From positions 25,544,001-25,608,000 of the forward strand of contig OZ231128.1 in NCBI GenBank assembly GCA_965153355.1: DNA of 64,000 bases, written 5' to 3'. A program made the position numbers and the translations under genes. A model generated the notes under the pieces. That model was not told the origin of the DNA. It worked only from the letters and a program-made list of their open reading frames with translations, and searched no databases. This stretch comes from Flaccisagitta enflata (lineage: Eukaryota; Chaetognatha; Sagittoidea; Aphragmophora). Within the stretch, counting starts at the first letter, position 1. Every line of letters starts with the position of its first letter. Below, one piece after another: positions 53,784 to 64,000 of the stretch.

Positions 53784-54776
53784 CAAATGGTCAGCGGTAC
53801 TCAATGCCCCTAAGTTAGTGTATGTTGGATATAGAAGTAAGAAGGGCAGCGGCCCTGAAGGAGCCATTGATCTATGCTGGGCTAGGATTTGAGCATTGAG
53901 GCTAGGATGTTAGCCTCGAGGCTTGGATTTGAGTCATGAGGCTGGGATTTGAGCCACAAGGCTGGGATTTGAGCCTCCTGACTGGGGTCGGAGACTTAAG
54001 ATTTGGGCCTTGAGACTAGGATTTGGGTCTTGAGACTAGGATTTGAGCCTTGAGGCTGAGATTTGAGCCTCAAGGCTGGGATTTGAGCCTTGAGGCTGGG
54101 ATTTGAGCTTCGAGGCTGGGATTTGAGCTCCGAGGCTGGGATTTAAGCTCCAAGGCTGGGATTTGAGCTTCGGGGCTGGGAGTTGAGCCTCGAGGCTGGC
54201 CGGGATTTGAGCGTCAACACTGGGATTTGAGCGTTGAGGCTGGGGTTTGAGCCTCGAGGCTGGGATTTGAGCCTCGAGGCTAGGATTTGGGCCTCGAAGG
54301 GGAGGGGCAGGGCCTGAAAAAATTTTCTTTTACCAGCTCCTGCCTACAAAACATTTAGATAAATCTATATGTACTGATATCCAAAACAAAACAACCTTTT
54401 GTAGTACCATGATAATAAATTGTTTAGATTTATCATTGCATGTAGATTGTATATATTACTATATGATATGGCAAATTAAATGAAAACATTTGTAGACATT
54501 ATTAAGAATTTTGATATTTTATGAGTATTATGACAAATCTTTTTATTGATATTTGGTTTTTTCTTCATTTTCTTTTAGTTATCATTTTTTTTCCCTAGTT
54601 TCCTTGCCTACAAAATCTGTTAGCTGCCTACAAGCAATGCTTGCGTGCTTGGGCACTTTGTCATACCCTTGGGAGGGGGGTACAAAGGAGGAGGAGGAGA
54701 AGGAGAAAGAGAAATTTCTGCATGTGTGAAAGCTTAGGTCATCGGCCCCTTTGGGGCCGCTGCCCTAAAAAGGAGG
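53784..54776. mobile_element. Foldback-type element with 20-bp minisatellite core, copy 3
   Basis: Begins AAATGGTCAGCGGTACTCA and GGGCAGCGGCCCTGAAGG, ends GGTCATCGGCCCCTTTGGGG then CCGCTGCCCT (54737-54766). The core, 53885-54300, is about 20 units of GAGGCTGGGATTTGAGCCTC. An AT-rich stretch (54310-54640) separates the core from the right arm. Confidence 0.65.
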
Positions 54777-54883
54777 GGGGGGGGCAGGAAGGGGAATACA
54801 TGTTCATGCTTCCCACATCATGCGCAATATGACACCAGATGAAGATGACAGGCGGGAAGTGCATTTTCTATTTTTTGTTGCCA

Positions 54884-55075
54884 ACATGCAACTTTATCAG
54901 AGGCTTTGTCCATCCGTCCGTTGGTCCATCCGTCGGTCCGTCCGTCGGTCGGTCCTTCAGTCCGTCATGGTCATCGAGTTGAAAATTGGGAAAACAAGCG
55001 TCGTAGATACTTTTTGTGTATGTTTGAGTGTGAGGGGTAGGTTGGGGTGTGGATTGGGCCTTGGGGGTTGGGTGA
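54884..55075 (+). repeat. Hairpin-(GTCC)n repeat family H1, diverged copy
   Basis: GTTGCCAACATGCAAC hairpin, TTTATCAGAGGCTTTGTC, GTCC/GGTCC repeats and GATACTTTTTGTGTATGT, in the same order as the copy at 50714. Confidence 0.65.
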
Positions 55076-55314
55076 CCCCGCGTCGCTTGTTATTGATCAT
55101 TCGTTTTGAATATTATCAATAAAATTTCGATGGCACAATCAAAATGGCTTTAACGAATTCCCACCTACTACGAAATAGAGCGCCTGGTCCCTTGAAATCC
55201 GTTCCAGCGGGGTTTCACTGTTAGTAGATTTTGGAAATTTCAAAGCTGGTTCTTGCGTTGTTCCTGCTAATGCGGACATTTGAGACACCGCTGCTGCCAC
55301 CGCGGATGTTTTAC

Positions 55315-55461
55315 TAAAGGATTTTTTCAAGCAAAAATTATAACATTCCGTTGCCCGCATTCCGTCGCCCACAGTCCTGTTTCACTTAAGGATCTATTTC
55401 AAGCAAAAAATTATTATATTCCGTTGCCCGCATTCCGTAGCCGACAGTCCAACTCGACTAA
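55315..55461. repeat. Tandem duplication of about 72 bp upstream of the KEN gene
   Basis: Two units, from about 55319 and 55390, share TTTCAAGCAAAAA, ATTCCGTTGCCCGCATTCCG and CACAGTCC. They end just before a TATA-like box. Confidence 0.8.
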
Positions 55462-55464
55462 GGA

Positions 55465-55471
55465 TATAAAA
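55465..55471 (+). promoter_or_regulatory. Candidate TATA box of the kinase-KEN-kelch gene
   Basis: TATAAAA lies 128 bases before the ATG at 55599 and immediately after the 72-bp duplication. It would place a transcription start near 55495-55500. Position and sequence fit, but no other evidence exists. Confidence 0.3.
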
Positions 55472-55598
55472 CCACTCGAATTTTACGAATAATAAATCTT
55501 ATGTAAGGGTTTTTAAAAAAAGAACCTAATATAAGAAACAGATAGATTCTGCCTCAGTCGTGTTACGGCGACGCGCTCGTCCAATCTGGACTACAAAT

Positions 55599-56009
55599 AT
55601 GGCCAACAAAAACCACTTTCAACTTCTTGACGTCGTCATCGTAGAAGATCCAAAAAGACGCATCGACAAATACCGAGAAAACACCGTCAGTGCGACGTCG
55701 GTCCATCCGGCTATCGTCAAAGACGCCGCGGGTGAAGTGAAAGTTGTCGCCAAAGTCACGCTGACAACAAATGACAAAGTCCGCGAGGCGCTGAAACAAA
55801 CGGGGAATATCAACCGTCTGCTGCACGACAGTCCCTACGTCACGAAGGTCCTCGGCATTCAAGAGTTTGACGATCGCGTGATACTTCTGATGGAAGAAGC
55901 CATCGCGTCTTTAAGGGATGTCAATCGCGATACTCCGGAGATGAAGGCGTTGAAGAAGGAACTCCTCGAGACTAAGACGGCCAAAGGCATAGCTAAAGAG
56001 ATATTGCAG
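55599..56009 (+). CDS. KEN gene exon 1: kinase N-lobe
   Basis: ATG in a good context (A at -3, G at +4). 137 codons, MANKNHFQLLDVV to AKEILQ, donor TTGCAG|GTATGA in phase 0. VVAKVTL carries the likely VAIK lysine and ILLMEEAIASL is the hinge. A possible acceptor, TTCTGCCTCAG at 55547-55557, sits upstream in an open frame, so an additional upstream exon is conceivable. Confidence 0.8.
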
Positions 56010-59000
56010 GTATGAATAAATTGAGTAAATTCAAAACGTTTTGGATACAGGGTGTATCGTGCCGACTGTGACAAAAGAAAACGACACAACTATGCTTCTA
56101 GAAATGGCAAATAAGATTTGAAACAGTTTTAGAAAGCCTTTTGAAAACAATTTATTGCTATTTTGTTCAAAGTTTAGGAAGAATGACTACTTTTTGTCGA
56201 GATCAAATAAGAAACAACAGCTTTTTCCCACATTTTAGAAGAAAATTAAGGATTTTTAAAGGTTTTTTTGCATTTCTAACCTATATATCGTCTTGGAGAA
56301 TTTAAAAAAAAATGTGAATTTGGGCTTAAATTAATGTTAATTCAATGTAGATTTTAGATGTACTCAATTTTTTTCAGATATAAGCATTTGGACCAGTTTA
56401 GGCGACACAAAAGACTCATCTTTTTTAAGCCACACTTTGAAAGTGGTAAAGAAAAAACACATTTCTTGAGCACATCTGTTCCATCATTTTTATAAAATTC
56501 ATCCAATTAGCTTCGATATGAGTCCAATCCCACTGATTTAGCTCGATTCATTTCAAAATGATGCCGAACTAAAGATGAAAGGTTCAACTGTTTTATTGAT
56601 GCAAAAATTGCAAAAATGCACTTTTTCAAAATGAATGTTTTTTTGAATGCATTTTAAAGAGGGGCCAATAAGATAGAAGGTCGAAACCAATCAGAACAAG
56701 ATAGAATTGTTTTTACAAAGCTTTAAAACCCTTTTTTGGGCAGCGGCCCCGAAGGGGACGAAGTCCTGTAGAACAAAGGGGGACTTTTGTTCGTCCGTTC
56801 ATTTGTCCGTCCGTTTGTTCGTTAGTCCCCCCCAGGCCCTCTCAGGCCTGAAATCTGCCCTCTCAGGCCTGAAATCTGCCCTCTCAGGCCTTGAATCGGC
56901 CCTCTCAGGCCTGAAATCTGCCCTCTCAGGCCTGATTCCTGTCCTCCCAGGCCTTAAATCTCCCCCGTAGATTCAAGGCCTAAGAGGGCAGATTTCAAGC
57001 CTGAGAGGACAGATTTCAGGCCTGAGAGGGCAGATTTCAGGCCTGAGAGGGCTTGGGGGGGACTGACAGTCGGACGGACGGACGAACGAACGGACAAACA
57101 AAAGTCCCCCTGTGTTCTACAGGACTTCGTCCCCTTGGGGGCCGCTGCCCTGCTTCCTCTCATTCCGATTTACAACTATGCAAAGCAGGGCAACAGGTGT
57201 CGCTGACCACATATTGCCCTTGGGCGACCTGTTCAGATTTAATGTATCAGTTTCCAATGCAATATTACATCGTTTTCTTTGGTCACTTTTGGCGCGGTAC
57301 ACCCTGCATATCCAACTATTATCAGCTAAAGCATCATGACCATTTACTTTTTTCACGGATATGGGGAGAAATGGAATAAAATGAAAAAGAATCTATGAAG
57401 CGAGTTTTTTACTGATATATGAATAAAACATATCATAGCGTCTTACAGATAGCTCTACCACTTCATCTATCCTAATTATCGCTCCCCCTCTAATGAGCGC
57501 ACCCTCTTTCTTTTTGTGCTTCTATGATTTAAGCAGGATAAAGAATGTTGGGACAGAATGTATCATTATGACATGAATTTTTACTATTTTGAAAAAAAAT
57601 TCTTTCATTGATTATTATGTTAATCCAATCTTGTCTTTTACTCTTGCTAATTTCAAATGATAGAATCAATGTTAAATAAAATAATCTGAAGAAACAAGGC
57701 TGGATACACGGCTACCCCAGTCGCGGGTGGGCACGGACTGTATTTGAGGTCACTTGATCATTTTGGCAGAAGTGAGGCCATAGAACGCAAATAAAAAACA
57801 AACAAAACAAGTCATCCAAGGATCGCACATGGTCAGCGGTACCCGTTGCCCTGCTTGGACAGTTTTGCCTTGGTTGTGGAGAGGGACCAGGGCAGCGGCC
57901 CCAAAGGGCCGATGTCCTATATAACACAGGGGTGATCCGTTACGTCTGTCTGTCTGACTGTCTAGAATTTTGGGCATCAAGACTGTAATTTGGGCCTACA
58001 GGCTGAAAGTTGAGTCAACAGGCTGAGATTTGGGCCAACAGGCTGAGATTTGGGCCCTAAGGATAAGATTGGAGCTTTGCAGGCTGGGACTGTGAACTTA
58101 TGGCTGAGATTTGGGGCTTATATCTGGGATTTCGGCCTTTAAGCTGGGATTTGGGCCTCAAGGCTGGAATTTGGGCTTTGAGGCTGGAGTTTGGGCCTTG
58201 AGGCTGGAATTTGGGCCTCGAGGCTGGAATTTGGACCATGAGGCTGGGGTTATGGGCCTGGAGGCTGAGATTTGGGCCAAAAGTCTCAGGGGGGGGACGT
58301 ACGTAATTAATGGTTCACCCCTGTGTTCTATAGGAAAGTGTAATGGACCAACAGACAGACTGATGGACCAATGGACCAACAAAGCGGAGTGTAGAGTTAC
58401 GTAGCTTGCGACTTAAAAAAATTCATGGCAGGTTGGAAGGTTGAATAAAAATGTTGCTCAATAGAAACAAGGCCAGAAGCACGGCTACCCAAGTTGCGTG
58501 TGGGTGGGCAAAGGCAGTGATGAAATAGACCAGCCGAGCAGTTGGGCAGGAGCAGTAACCCCAAAACCGCCTGTAGACGCCAAAAAAGCAGTGTTACCGA
58601 CAAAGTGAAAGATGGACCGACCGACTGACAGACAGAGCGGGTTGTAGAGTTGCGTGCATGCAACTTAAAATACAGTATATCCTCCATCCTATTCCCCATT
58701 CTTTTAAACCAACTCCTCCCTTGATAATCATAGGGAATGTCCTACATCCACTCCAACGAGGGCCTGGACAACAAGATTTCTCATCGTGACATCAAACCCG
58801 AGAACCTTCTCATCTTCCGCCAAAAGAGAGATGGGAAATTAGTCATCAAGTACGCCGACTTCGACTCCTCCAAGCAGCTGGGAGTAGATGACAGTGTCAA
58901 CATCAGCACGGGCCACCTCTTCACCAAAAAGTACCTTGACCCCAACATCGACCAAAAGCACACCGAGCATCGTCAAGTCACGTGGAGGGAGTACCAAGGT

Positions 59001-61387
59001 GGAGACGTGTATGCCAGTGGTTGCGTGCTCTATGAGGTATTGCAAAACGGAAATTATCTCTTCGAGGGAGGCTCCTTTGGCAAAACGTCGCTCAAAGTTG
59101 AGAACAATGACCGGTCCAATCTGCTTGATTTGGACATCGATGAATTGGCCAAGAACCTCATCTACACCATGACCCAGAAAGAACCTGCTGACCGAATTTC
59201 TGCGAAAGAGTCGGAAGAGCATCTCTACTTCCGGGATGACAACTTCCACATCCAAGCGCTCAAATCGATCAACGAGGCTCTCATTGGTCTAGACGCAAAG
59301 GATCCAAAAGCAATCTGCATCAAGGACGCCTTCGACAATTCTTTCTTCATGCTGTATCGAGAGGAATGGCAGAAGCTAGACTTTGTCATTCCTGAGATCC
59401 TAGCCCATTCCAAGTACTCTAGTTCCCTGGAAGCATTTTTGAGGTACGTTAGGAATGTGTTGGTTCACACGGAACAGCACCGGGAGAGTCTGGAGAATCG
59501 GTTTGGGAAAGGGATCACTCCAACCATTCTACTGCGAAAGTGGTTGGCTGCAGTTCCCCGTGGATTGATTCATCTCTACTGGTTTGCTCAATGCCATTTG
59601 GGACTCGACTTTGGACTCCCGGAAAACTGCGTTGCATCCTACAAAGAGCTGATGGCGATGGAGAAGACAAAGCTCGGTGGTGATGAGAGTCTGAAGGCGA
59701 TCCACGCGCGTGTTTGTCCCAAACCAGTTGGCGCCGCCGCGCCTGTCGATGAACGCGCCGCTATGCAAGAGCAGTTTGATCAATGTGGCAAAGAGATCCT
59801 GCAAATACTCGACCGATCCGAGTCCCACTTCAGGAATTACAAGAAGTCAGTCAAGGAGTGGGAGAAGAAGAGGAGCACGCTTGAGAAGGCGCTGAAGACC
59901 AAGGAGGAGAAACTTCGCCCTCAGGAGGAAATTGAGGCTGCTAAGAATTCATTACAGGCTCACATGGATCACATGGAAGACAAGTTGGCGCTCAAATGGA
60001 TGTTGGATGCGAGAGATTTCATGCGCAATCCGGAGAAAATCCAAGAAAGTCAGTGAAAGTTATTTAGTTGCGTGCTACGCGACTTTAAAGCTCACTTTGT
60101 CTGACTGTGCAGTGACTTTGACTTTTTTCTTTTTTTTCGATTCTGAAGATTGTAACAATTTTTTTGAGTGTGTCTGTTGTTCATTTTTGCGTTTTCCAAA
60201 TTTTTTTTCCGCCTTATTGAATGAGGAAGTCCTGACGCATGCAGCTTGTTCTCACAAACTTGTTTACGTGTGATTGGGCTGTAGACTTCAAAGCTGACTA
60301 CTAATGATCGCATGTTTTTTATGCTCAGATCTCGCCAATGCCCAGGTCCAAGAAGTGAGCGAATCGCTCGAAATTGTGGAAATTGTGGAAATCAAGGAAA
60401 CAAGAGACACGGACCCTAATCAATCCAAACTCCTCACGCCTGAAGGTAATTACCTTGCAGTCCTTTTTAGATGCGTCCTCGCATCTCTATAAGAGGGTCT
60501 GTCTGTCCGTCTGTCCATCTGTCGGTTGGTCCGCCCATCCGTCCGTAGGTGTGTCCGTTACGCCTTTTCAAAATACGCAGATTTTGGCAGTCTTTGGTCA
60601 CGGCAATGTCATACAGCGACATAAACAATCTTTGAAGAGTTTCGAGAGGCTCATTTAGCAGTCCATTTTGAAAACTGTCTGTCCGTCTATCTGTCAATCC
60701 ATGTGTCACTCAGGTTCAGCGCGATGTTCAGTACACACAGTGACAAAGTCAGGACGCATCATTGCCTAATCGGGCTTTTTTTTTTATCCTTGATTCAACC
60801 GTCAATCCCTGATTTTCTTTCTTAATGTCTCTGTTTTTAAAAAGCATATGTGAAACTGGTTGATTCGTTTGTCCATTGTTTCGTGTGTAACATCTTTTGA
60901 TCACTCCCAGTTCTCTGTCTCCCGTTCTCAGTCCCCATTCCAACCACTTTCTCACCTTCAATTTTGCTTTGTTTCTTTCTTTCTTTCATTCTTTCATTGT
61001 CTCTTTCTTTCTTTTTTGGGGGGCAACAGCCCCAAAGGGGACGAAGTCCTGTAGATTCTACAGTGTAGAACACAGGGGACTTTTGTTTATTTCTCCCCCC
61101 CCAGGCCCTCTCAGGCCTAAAATCTGCCCTCTCAGGCCTGAAATCTGCCCTTGCAGGAAATGAATCAGCTCTCTCAGGCCTGATATTTGTCCTCTTAGGC
61201 CTGAAACCACTGCTCTCAGGCCTTAAATCTTCCCTCTCAAGCCTGAAATCTGCCCCCTCAGATTTACGGACGAACGAAAAACCCCTGTGTTCTACAGGAC
61301 TTCAACCCCTTTGGGGCCGCTGCCCTGCCTCTTGTTCCGATTTACAACCATGCAAAGCAGGGCAACGGGTATCGCTGACCACATATT

Positions 61388-61425
<38 letters not shown>

Positions 61426-62482
61426 AAAATGACATTTGCTAATTCATGTTTCATCTCATTGACGCGCAGATTTTCATCCCCTTTTCGATCAGGTCAAATC
61501 CGAAGTCAACGTCGGATTCCCCTGTCGGATTCCCCTGCCGCGGATCGCCAAGAAGGATTGGGCGTCAACGACTCAATGGCCAGTTGGACAAGGATTCGTC
61601 GCCCAACCGGTCCAATGTGAGATATTTGTATGGGGAGGTCAACCAAGCGGCGGTTCTGCTCACCCGATTGACACCATTTTCGCCCTCCACACCCGCACTT
61701 TCGAGTGGAGACAAATCAAAGCCACCGGCGACATTCCTCGTCACTCTATCTTCAACGCCGACGTTCTTTACAATGATATGATGTACATATTCGGCGGTGG
61801 AGACTCGGACAGGAATAAAACAAATGAGATTTTCTCCCTGTATCCGACTTCCGGCGTCTTCCATCGGTTTCCCATCGCCGGCGCTCGACCATCGCCACGA
61901 TCCTGCCTGCGAGGCTGGAGTCATTATCGTGAGGCGAAACTTTTCTTCTTCGCCGGTTACGCGGATGAAGCCAACGGGAGTCTCGTCGGAGATCAACGCG
62001 GAGGCGGCAGGGACAATCTCCTCTGCTGCTTCGATCTCGCCAACAACACTTGGTCCAAACCCGAAACGCGCGGCACCACTCCCAGCCCCCGAGGTCAGTA
62101 TGCCGCTGCGATCGTCGCGCATCAAGTCGTGATCCACGGCGGACATGATGGCTGGTATTTGAACGACACTCACATGCTGGACATGGAGTCTATGACGTGG
62201 ACTTTGATCTCAACCCTCGGCCCAAGGACGGGTGGTCATTCCCTCACACCATTTGCCCTGAAGCGTTTTCTTCTCACCGGGGGTGGCGGTGGCGGTGGCG
62301 CTAGCACTCGACAAGTCTGGATCTTCGACTTGAGCAACTTCACTTGGAAGAAGCGAGGAGATTCTCTGCCAGATGCCATGTGGTATCATCGCGCAGTCAT
62401 GACAAAATCGTTGAAAGGACTTTCGGTCATTTGTCTGGGTGGATCACATGCGAAAAACATAGTCGTTATTGGTATTGAATGA
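55599..62482 (+). CDS. IRE1/RNase L-like kinase-KEN protein with C-terminal kelch propeller, four exons (951 aa)
   Basis: Predicted cytosolic RNA-cleaving sensor of the IRE1/RNase L class: a kinase-like domain whose nucleotide-driven dimerisation would activate the KEN ribonuclease. Exons: 55599-56009, 58734-60048, 60329-60445 and 61470-62482, joined in phases 0, 1 and 1. Seen: kinase-like N-lobe (about 30-110, VAK Lys52); catalytic loop HRDIKPEN (154-161); DFD instead of DFG (179-181); DVYASGCVLYE; KEN domain about 302-426 with LRYVRNVLVH, whose Arg377, Asn378 and His382 match the IRE1 R-N-x3-H catalytic set; a charged coiled region (about 478-570); a Glu-rich linker; and about five kelch repeats (about 640-945). 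No Gly-rich loop is visible, so catalysis by the kinase is doubtful, as in RNase L. There is no signal peptide, transmembrane segment or ankyrin array. Caveat: without splicing at 60048 the frame stops at 60056, so kinase-KEN and kelch could be separate products. Confidence 0.75.
56010..56735. other. First part of KEN gene intron 1
   Basis: AT-rich unique DNA with no exon-like frame seen. Confidence 0.4.
56736..57225. mobile_element. Foldback-type element, copy 4, in KEN gene intron 1
   Basis: Left arm GGGCAGCGGCCCCGAAGGGG, ACGAAGTCCTGTAGAACA. The right arm is its inverse, ending GGGGGCCGCTGCCCTGCTTC and a GGTGTCGCTGACCACATATT boundary (about 57195-57215). The core has units of CTCTCAGGCCTGAAATCTGC on one side and the inverse on the other, so the whole can fold on itself. 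Confidence 0.75.
57226..57805. other. Unique DNA in KEN gene intron 1
   Basis: AT-rich with no exon seen. An H1-like fragment AAGAAACAAGGCTGGATACA, CGGCTACCCC lies at 57690-57720. Confidence 0.4.
57806..58345. mobile_element. Foldback-type element, copy 5, in KEN gene intron 1
   Basis: Starts GTCATCCAAGGATCGCACAT, GGTCAGCGGTACCCGTTGCC and GGGCAGCGGCCCCAAAGGG. Core of about 16 units of GAGGCTGGAATTTGGGCCT. Ends with TTCACCCCTGTGTTCTATAG, the inverse of CTATATAACACAGGGGTGA on the left, but lacks the outer right arm. Confidence 0.65.
58340..58675 (-). repeat. Hairpin-(GTCC)n repeat family H1, two reversed copies before KEN exon 2
   Basis: Copy 1 (about 58340-58415): GGACCAATGGACCAACAAAG, GGAGTGTAGAGTTACGTAGC, TTGCGACTT. 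Copy 2 (about 58455-58675): GAAACAAGGCCAGAAGCACG, GGGCAGGAGCAGTAACC, AAGCAGTGTTACCGACAAAG, GGACCGACCGACTGACAGAC, then GTTGTAGAGTTGCGTGCATG and CAACTTAA. Copy 2 is the most complete example and ends 60 bases before exon 2. Confidence 0.75.
58734..60048 (+). CDS. KEN gene exon 2: kinase C-lobe, KEN ribonuclease and helical region
   Basis: Acceptor AATCATAG|GGAATG. Joined to exon 1 it gives KEILQ-GMSYIHS, the normal helix E of kinases, which makes this join secure. Contains HRD, DFD, DRISAKE before KEN, the KEN catalytic R-N-H set and a Lys/Glu-rich helical tail. Donor CCAAGAAA|GTCAGT. The unspliced frame ends at TGA 60054-60056. Confidence 0.88.
60060..60110 (+). repeat. Hairpin repeat H1 fragment just after KEN exon 2
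   Basis: TTAGTTGCGTGCTACGCGAC, TTTAAAGCTCACTTTGTCTG: the H1 hairpin start and following block without a GTCC run. Confidence 0.5.
60329..60445 (+). CDS. KEN gene exon 3: acidic linker
   Basis: Acceptor TTTTTATGCTCAG|ATCTCG, donor CCTGAAG|GTAATT. Encodes LANAQVQEVSESLEIVEIVE and a DTDPNQSKLLTPE end. Phase 1 at both borders, matching exons 2 and 4. The EIVEIVEI run is an internal GAAATTGTG duplication. Confidence 0.6.
60465..60765 (+). repeat. Hairpin repeat family H2, longest copy, in KEN gene intron 3
   Basis: TTTTTAGATGCGTCCTCGCA, TCTCTATAAGAGGGTCTGTC, GTCC repeats, TCGGTTGGTCCGCCC, GTGTCCGTTACGCC. A second GTCTGTCCGTC run lies near 60678, and AGGACGCATCATTGCC, inverse of the start, is at 60752-60767. 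Terminal inverse copies suggest a complete element. Confidence 0.7.
61014..61385. mobile_element. Foldback-type element, copy 6, in KEN gene intron 3
   Basis: Left arm CAACAGCCCCAAAGGGGACG, AAGTCCTGTAG. Right arm CTGTGTTCTACAGGACTTCA, CCCCTTTGGGGCCGCTGCCC and boundary GGGTATCGCTGACCACATAT. Core of TCTCAGGCCTGAAATCTGCC units as in copy 4. Confidence 0.75.
61387..61422. repeat. (CT)n tract upstream of the kelch exon
   Basis: Pure CT run of 36 bases ending 47 bases before the predicted acceptor of the kelch exon. Confidence 0.9.
61470..62482 (+). CDS. KEN gene exon 4: kelch-repeat beta-propeller
   Basis: Acceptor CATTGACGCGCAG|ATTTTC, with a branch-site-like TGCTAAT about 35 bases upstream and a (CT)n run before it. 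Encodes 336 residues and a stop. Kelch features: IFVWGG, MYIFGGG, HTRTFEWRQI, FDLANNTWSKP, VIHGGHDGW, DMESMTWTLI, LLTGGGGGGG, FDLSNFTWKK and VICLGG, that is, paired Gly residues followed by spaced Trp in about five repeats. No earlier in-frame ATG exists in this exon before 61778, which favours its being an internal or terminal exon of a larger gene. Confidence 0.85.

Positions 62483-64000
<1,518 letters not shown>

Noticed and set aside
60054-60056. TGA as the true end of the kinase-KEN protein
   Set aside because: Not fully excluded. Phase-matched exons downstream and the lack of an independent start for the kelch part favour splicing just before it, so it is kept as a caveat only.
61429-61620. 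Alternative kelch-exon acceptor at 61491-61492 (GATCAG|GTCAAA)
   Set aside because: With the phase left by exon 3 it leads to a stop at 61618-61620. The acceptor ending at 61469 keeps the kelch frame open.
61565-62173. 202-codon minus-strand frame
   Set aside because: Shadow of the kelch exon on the other strand. The plus frame has clear kelch motifs.

Overview
The window is eukaryotic and almost certainly from an invertebrate animal. Spliced genes with GT-AG introns, a membrane-anchored CYP2-type cytochrome P450, a kinase-KEN (IRE1/RNase L-type) protein, CCCTAA-like telomeric sequence, a Penelope-like retroelement and many TA- or 8-bp-TSD DNA transposons all point that way. There is nothing bacterial about the gene layout. 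The dominant feature is simple-sequence DNA: long (AG/CT)n, (AC/GT)n, (GAAA/CTTT)n, (GAA/CTT)n and (TTG)n tracts, plus at least a dozen minisatellites. Most long open frames here are translations of these repeats and are not genes. The taxon cannot be fixed further from the sequence alone.

Layout. 1-29 kb is gene-poor: microsatellites, minisatellites, two families of small hAT-type elements with 8-bp target-site duplications, and several Tc1/mariner/pogo-like terminal-inverted-repeat (TIR) elements with TA duplications, some nested. 29.6-30.9 kb holds a 5'-truncated Penelope-like element encoding the end of its reverse transcriptase and a GIY-YIG endonuclease. 33.8-40.4 kb (minus strand) is a four-exon P450 gene that reads through to 517 residues when spliced. 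43.5-49.4 kb (plus) is a six-exon gene for an unrecognised, mostly helical protein of about 329 residues with a Gly/Ser/Asp repeat tail. The 3' end of its fourth exon, including the 5' splice site, has been amplified into an intronic minisatellite. 55.6-62.5 kb (plus) is a four-exon gene whose phase-consistent splicing predicts a 951-residue protein: a degenerate kinase domain, a KEN ribonuclease domain, a charged helical linker and a C-terminal kelch propeller.

The most interesting content is the kinase-KEN-kelch fusion, the exon-derived minisatellite full of 5' splice sites, and two dispersed repeat families built from a short hairpin next to (GTCC)n. Foldback elements with minisatellite cores also recur, including inside introns of the KEN gene. 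The three genes show no obvious shared pathway. All exon joins were made by hand from splice motifs, reading frame and family resemblance, and need transcript confirmation.
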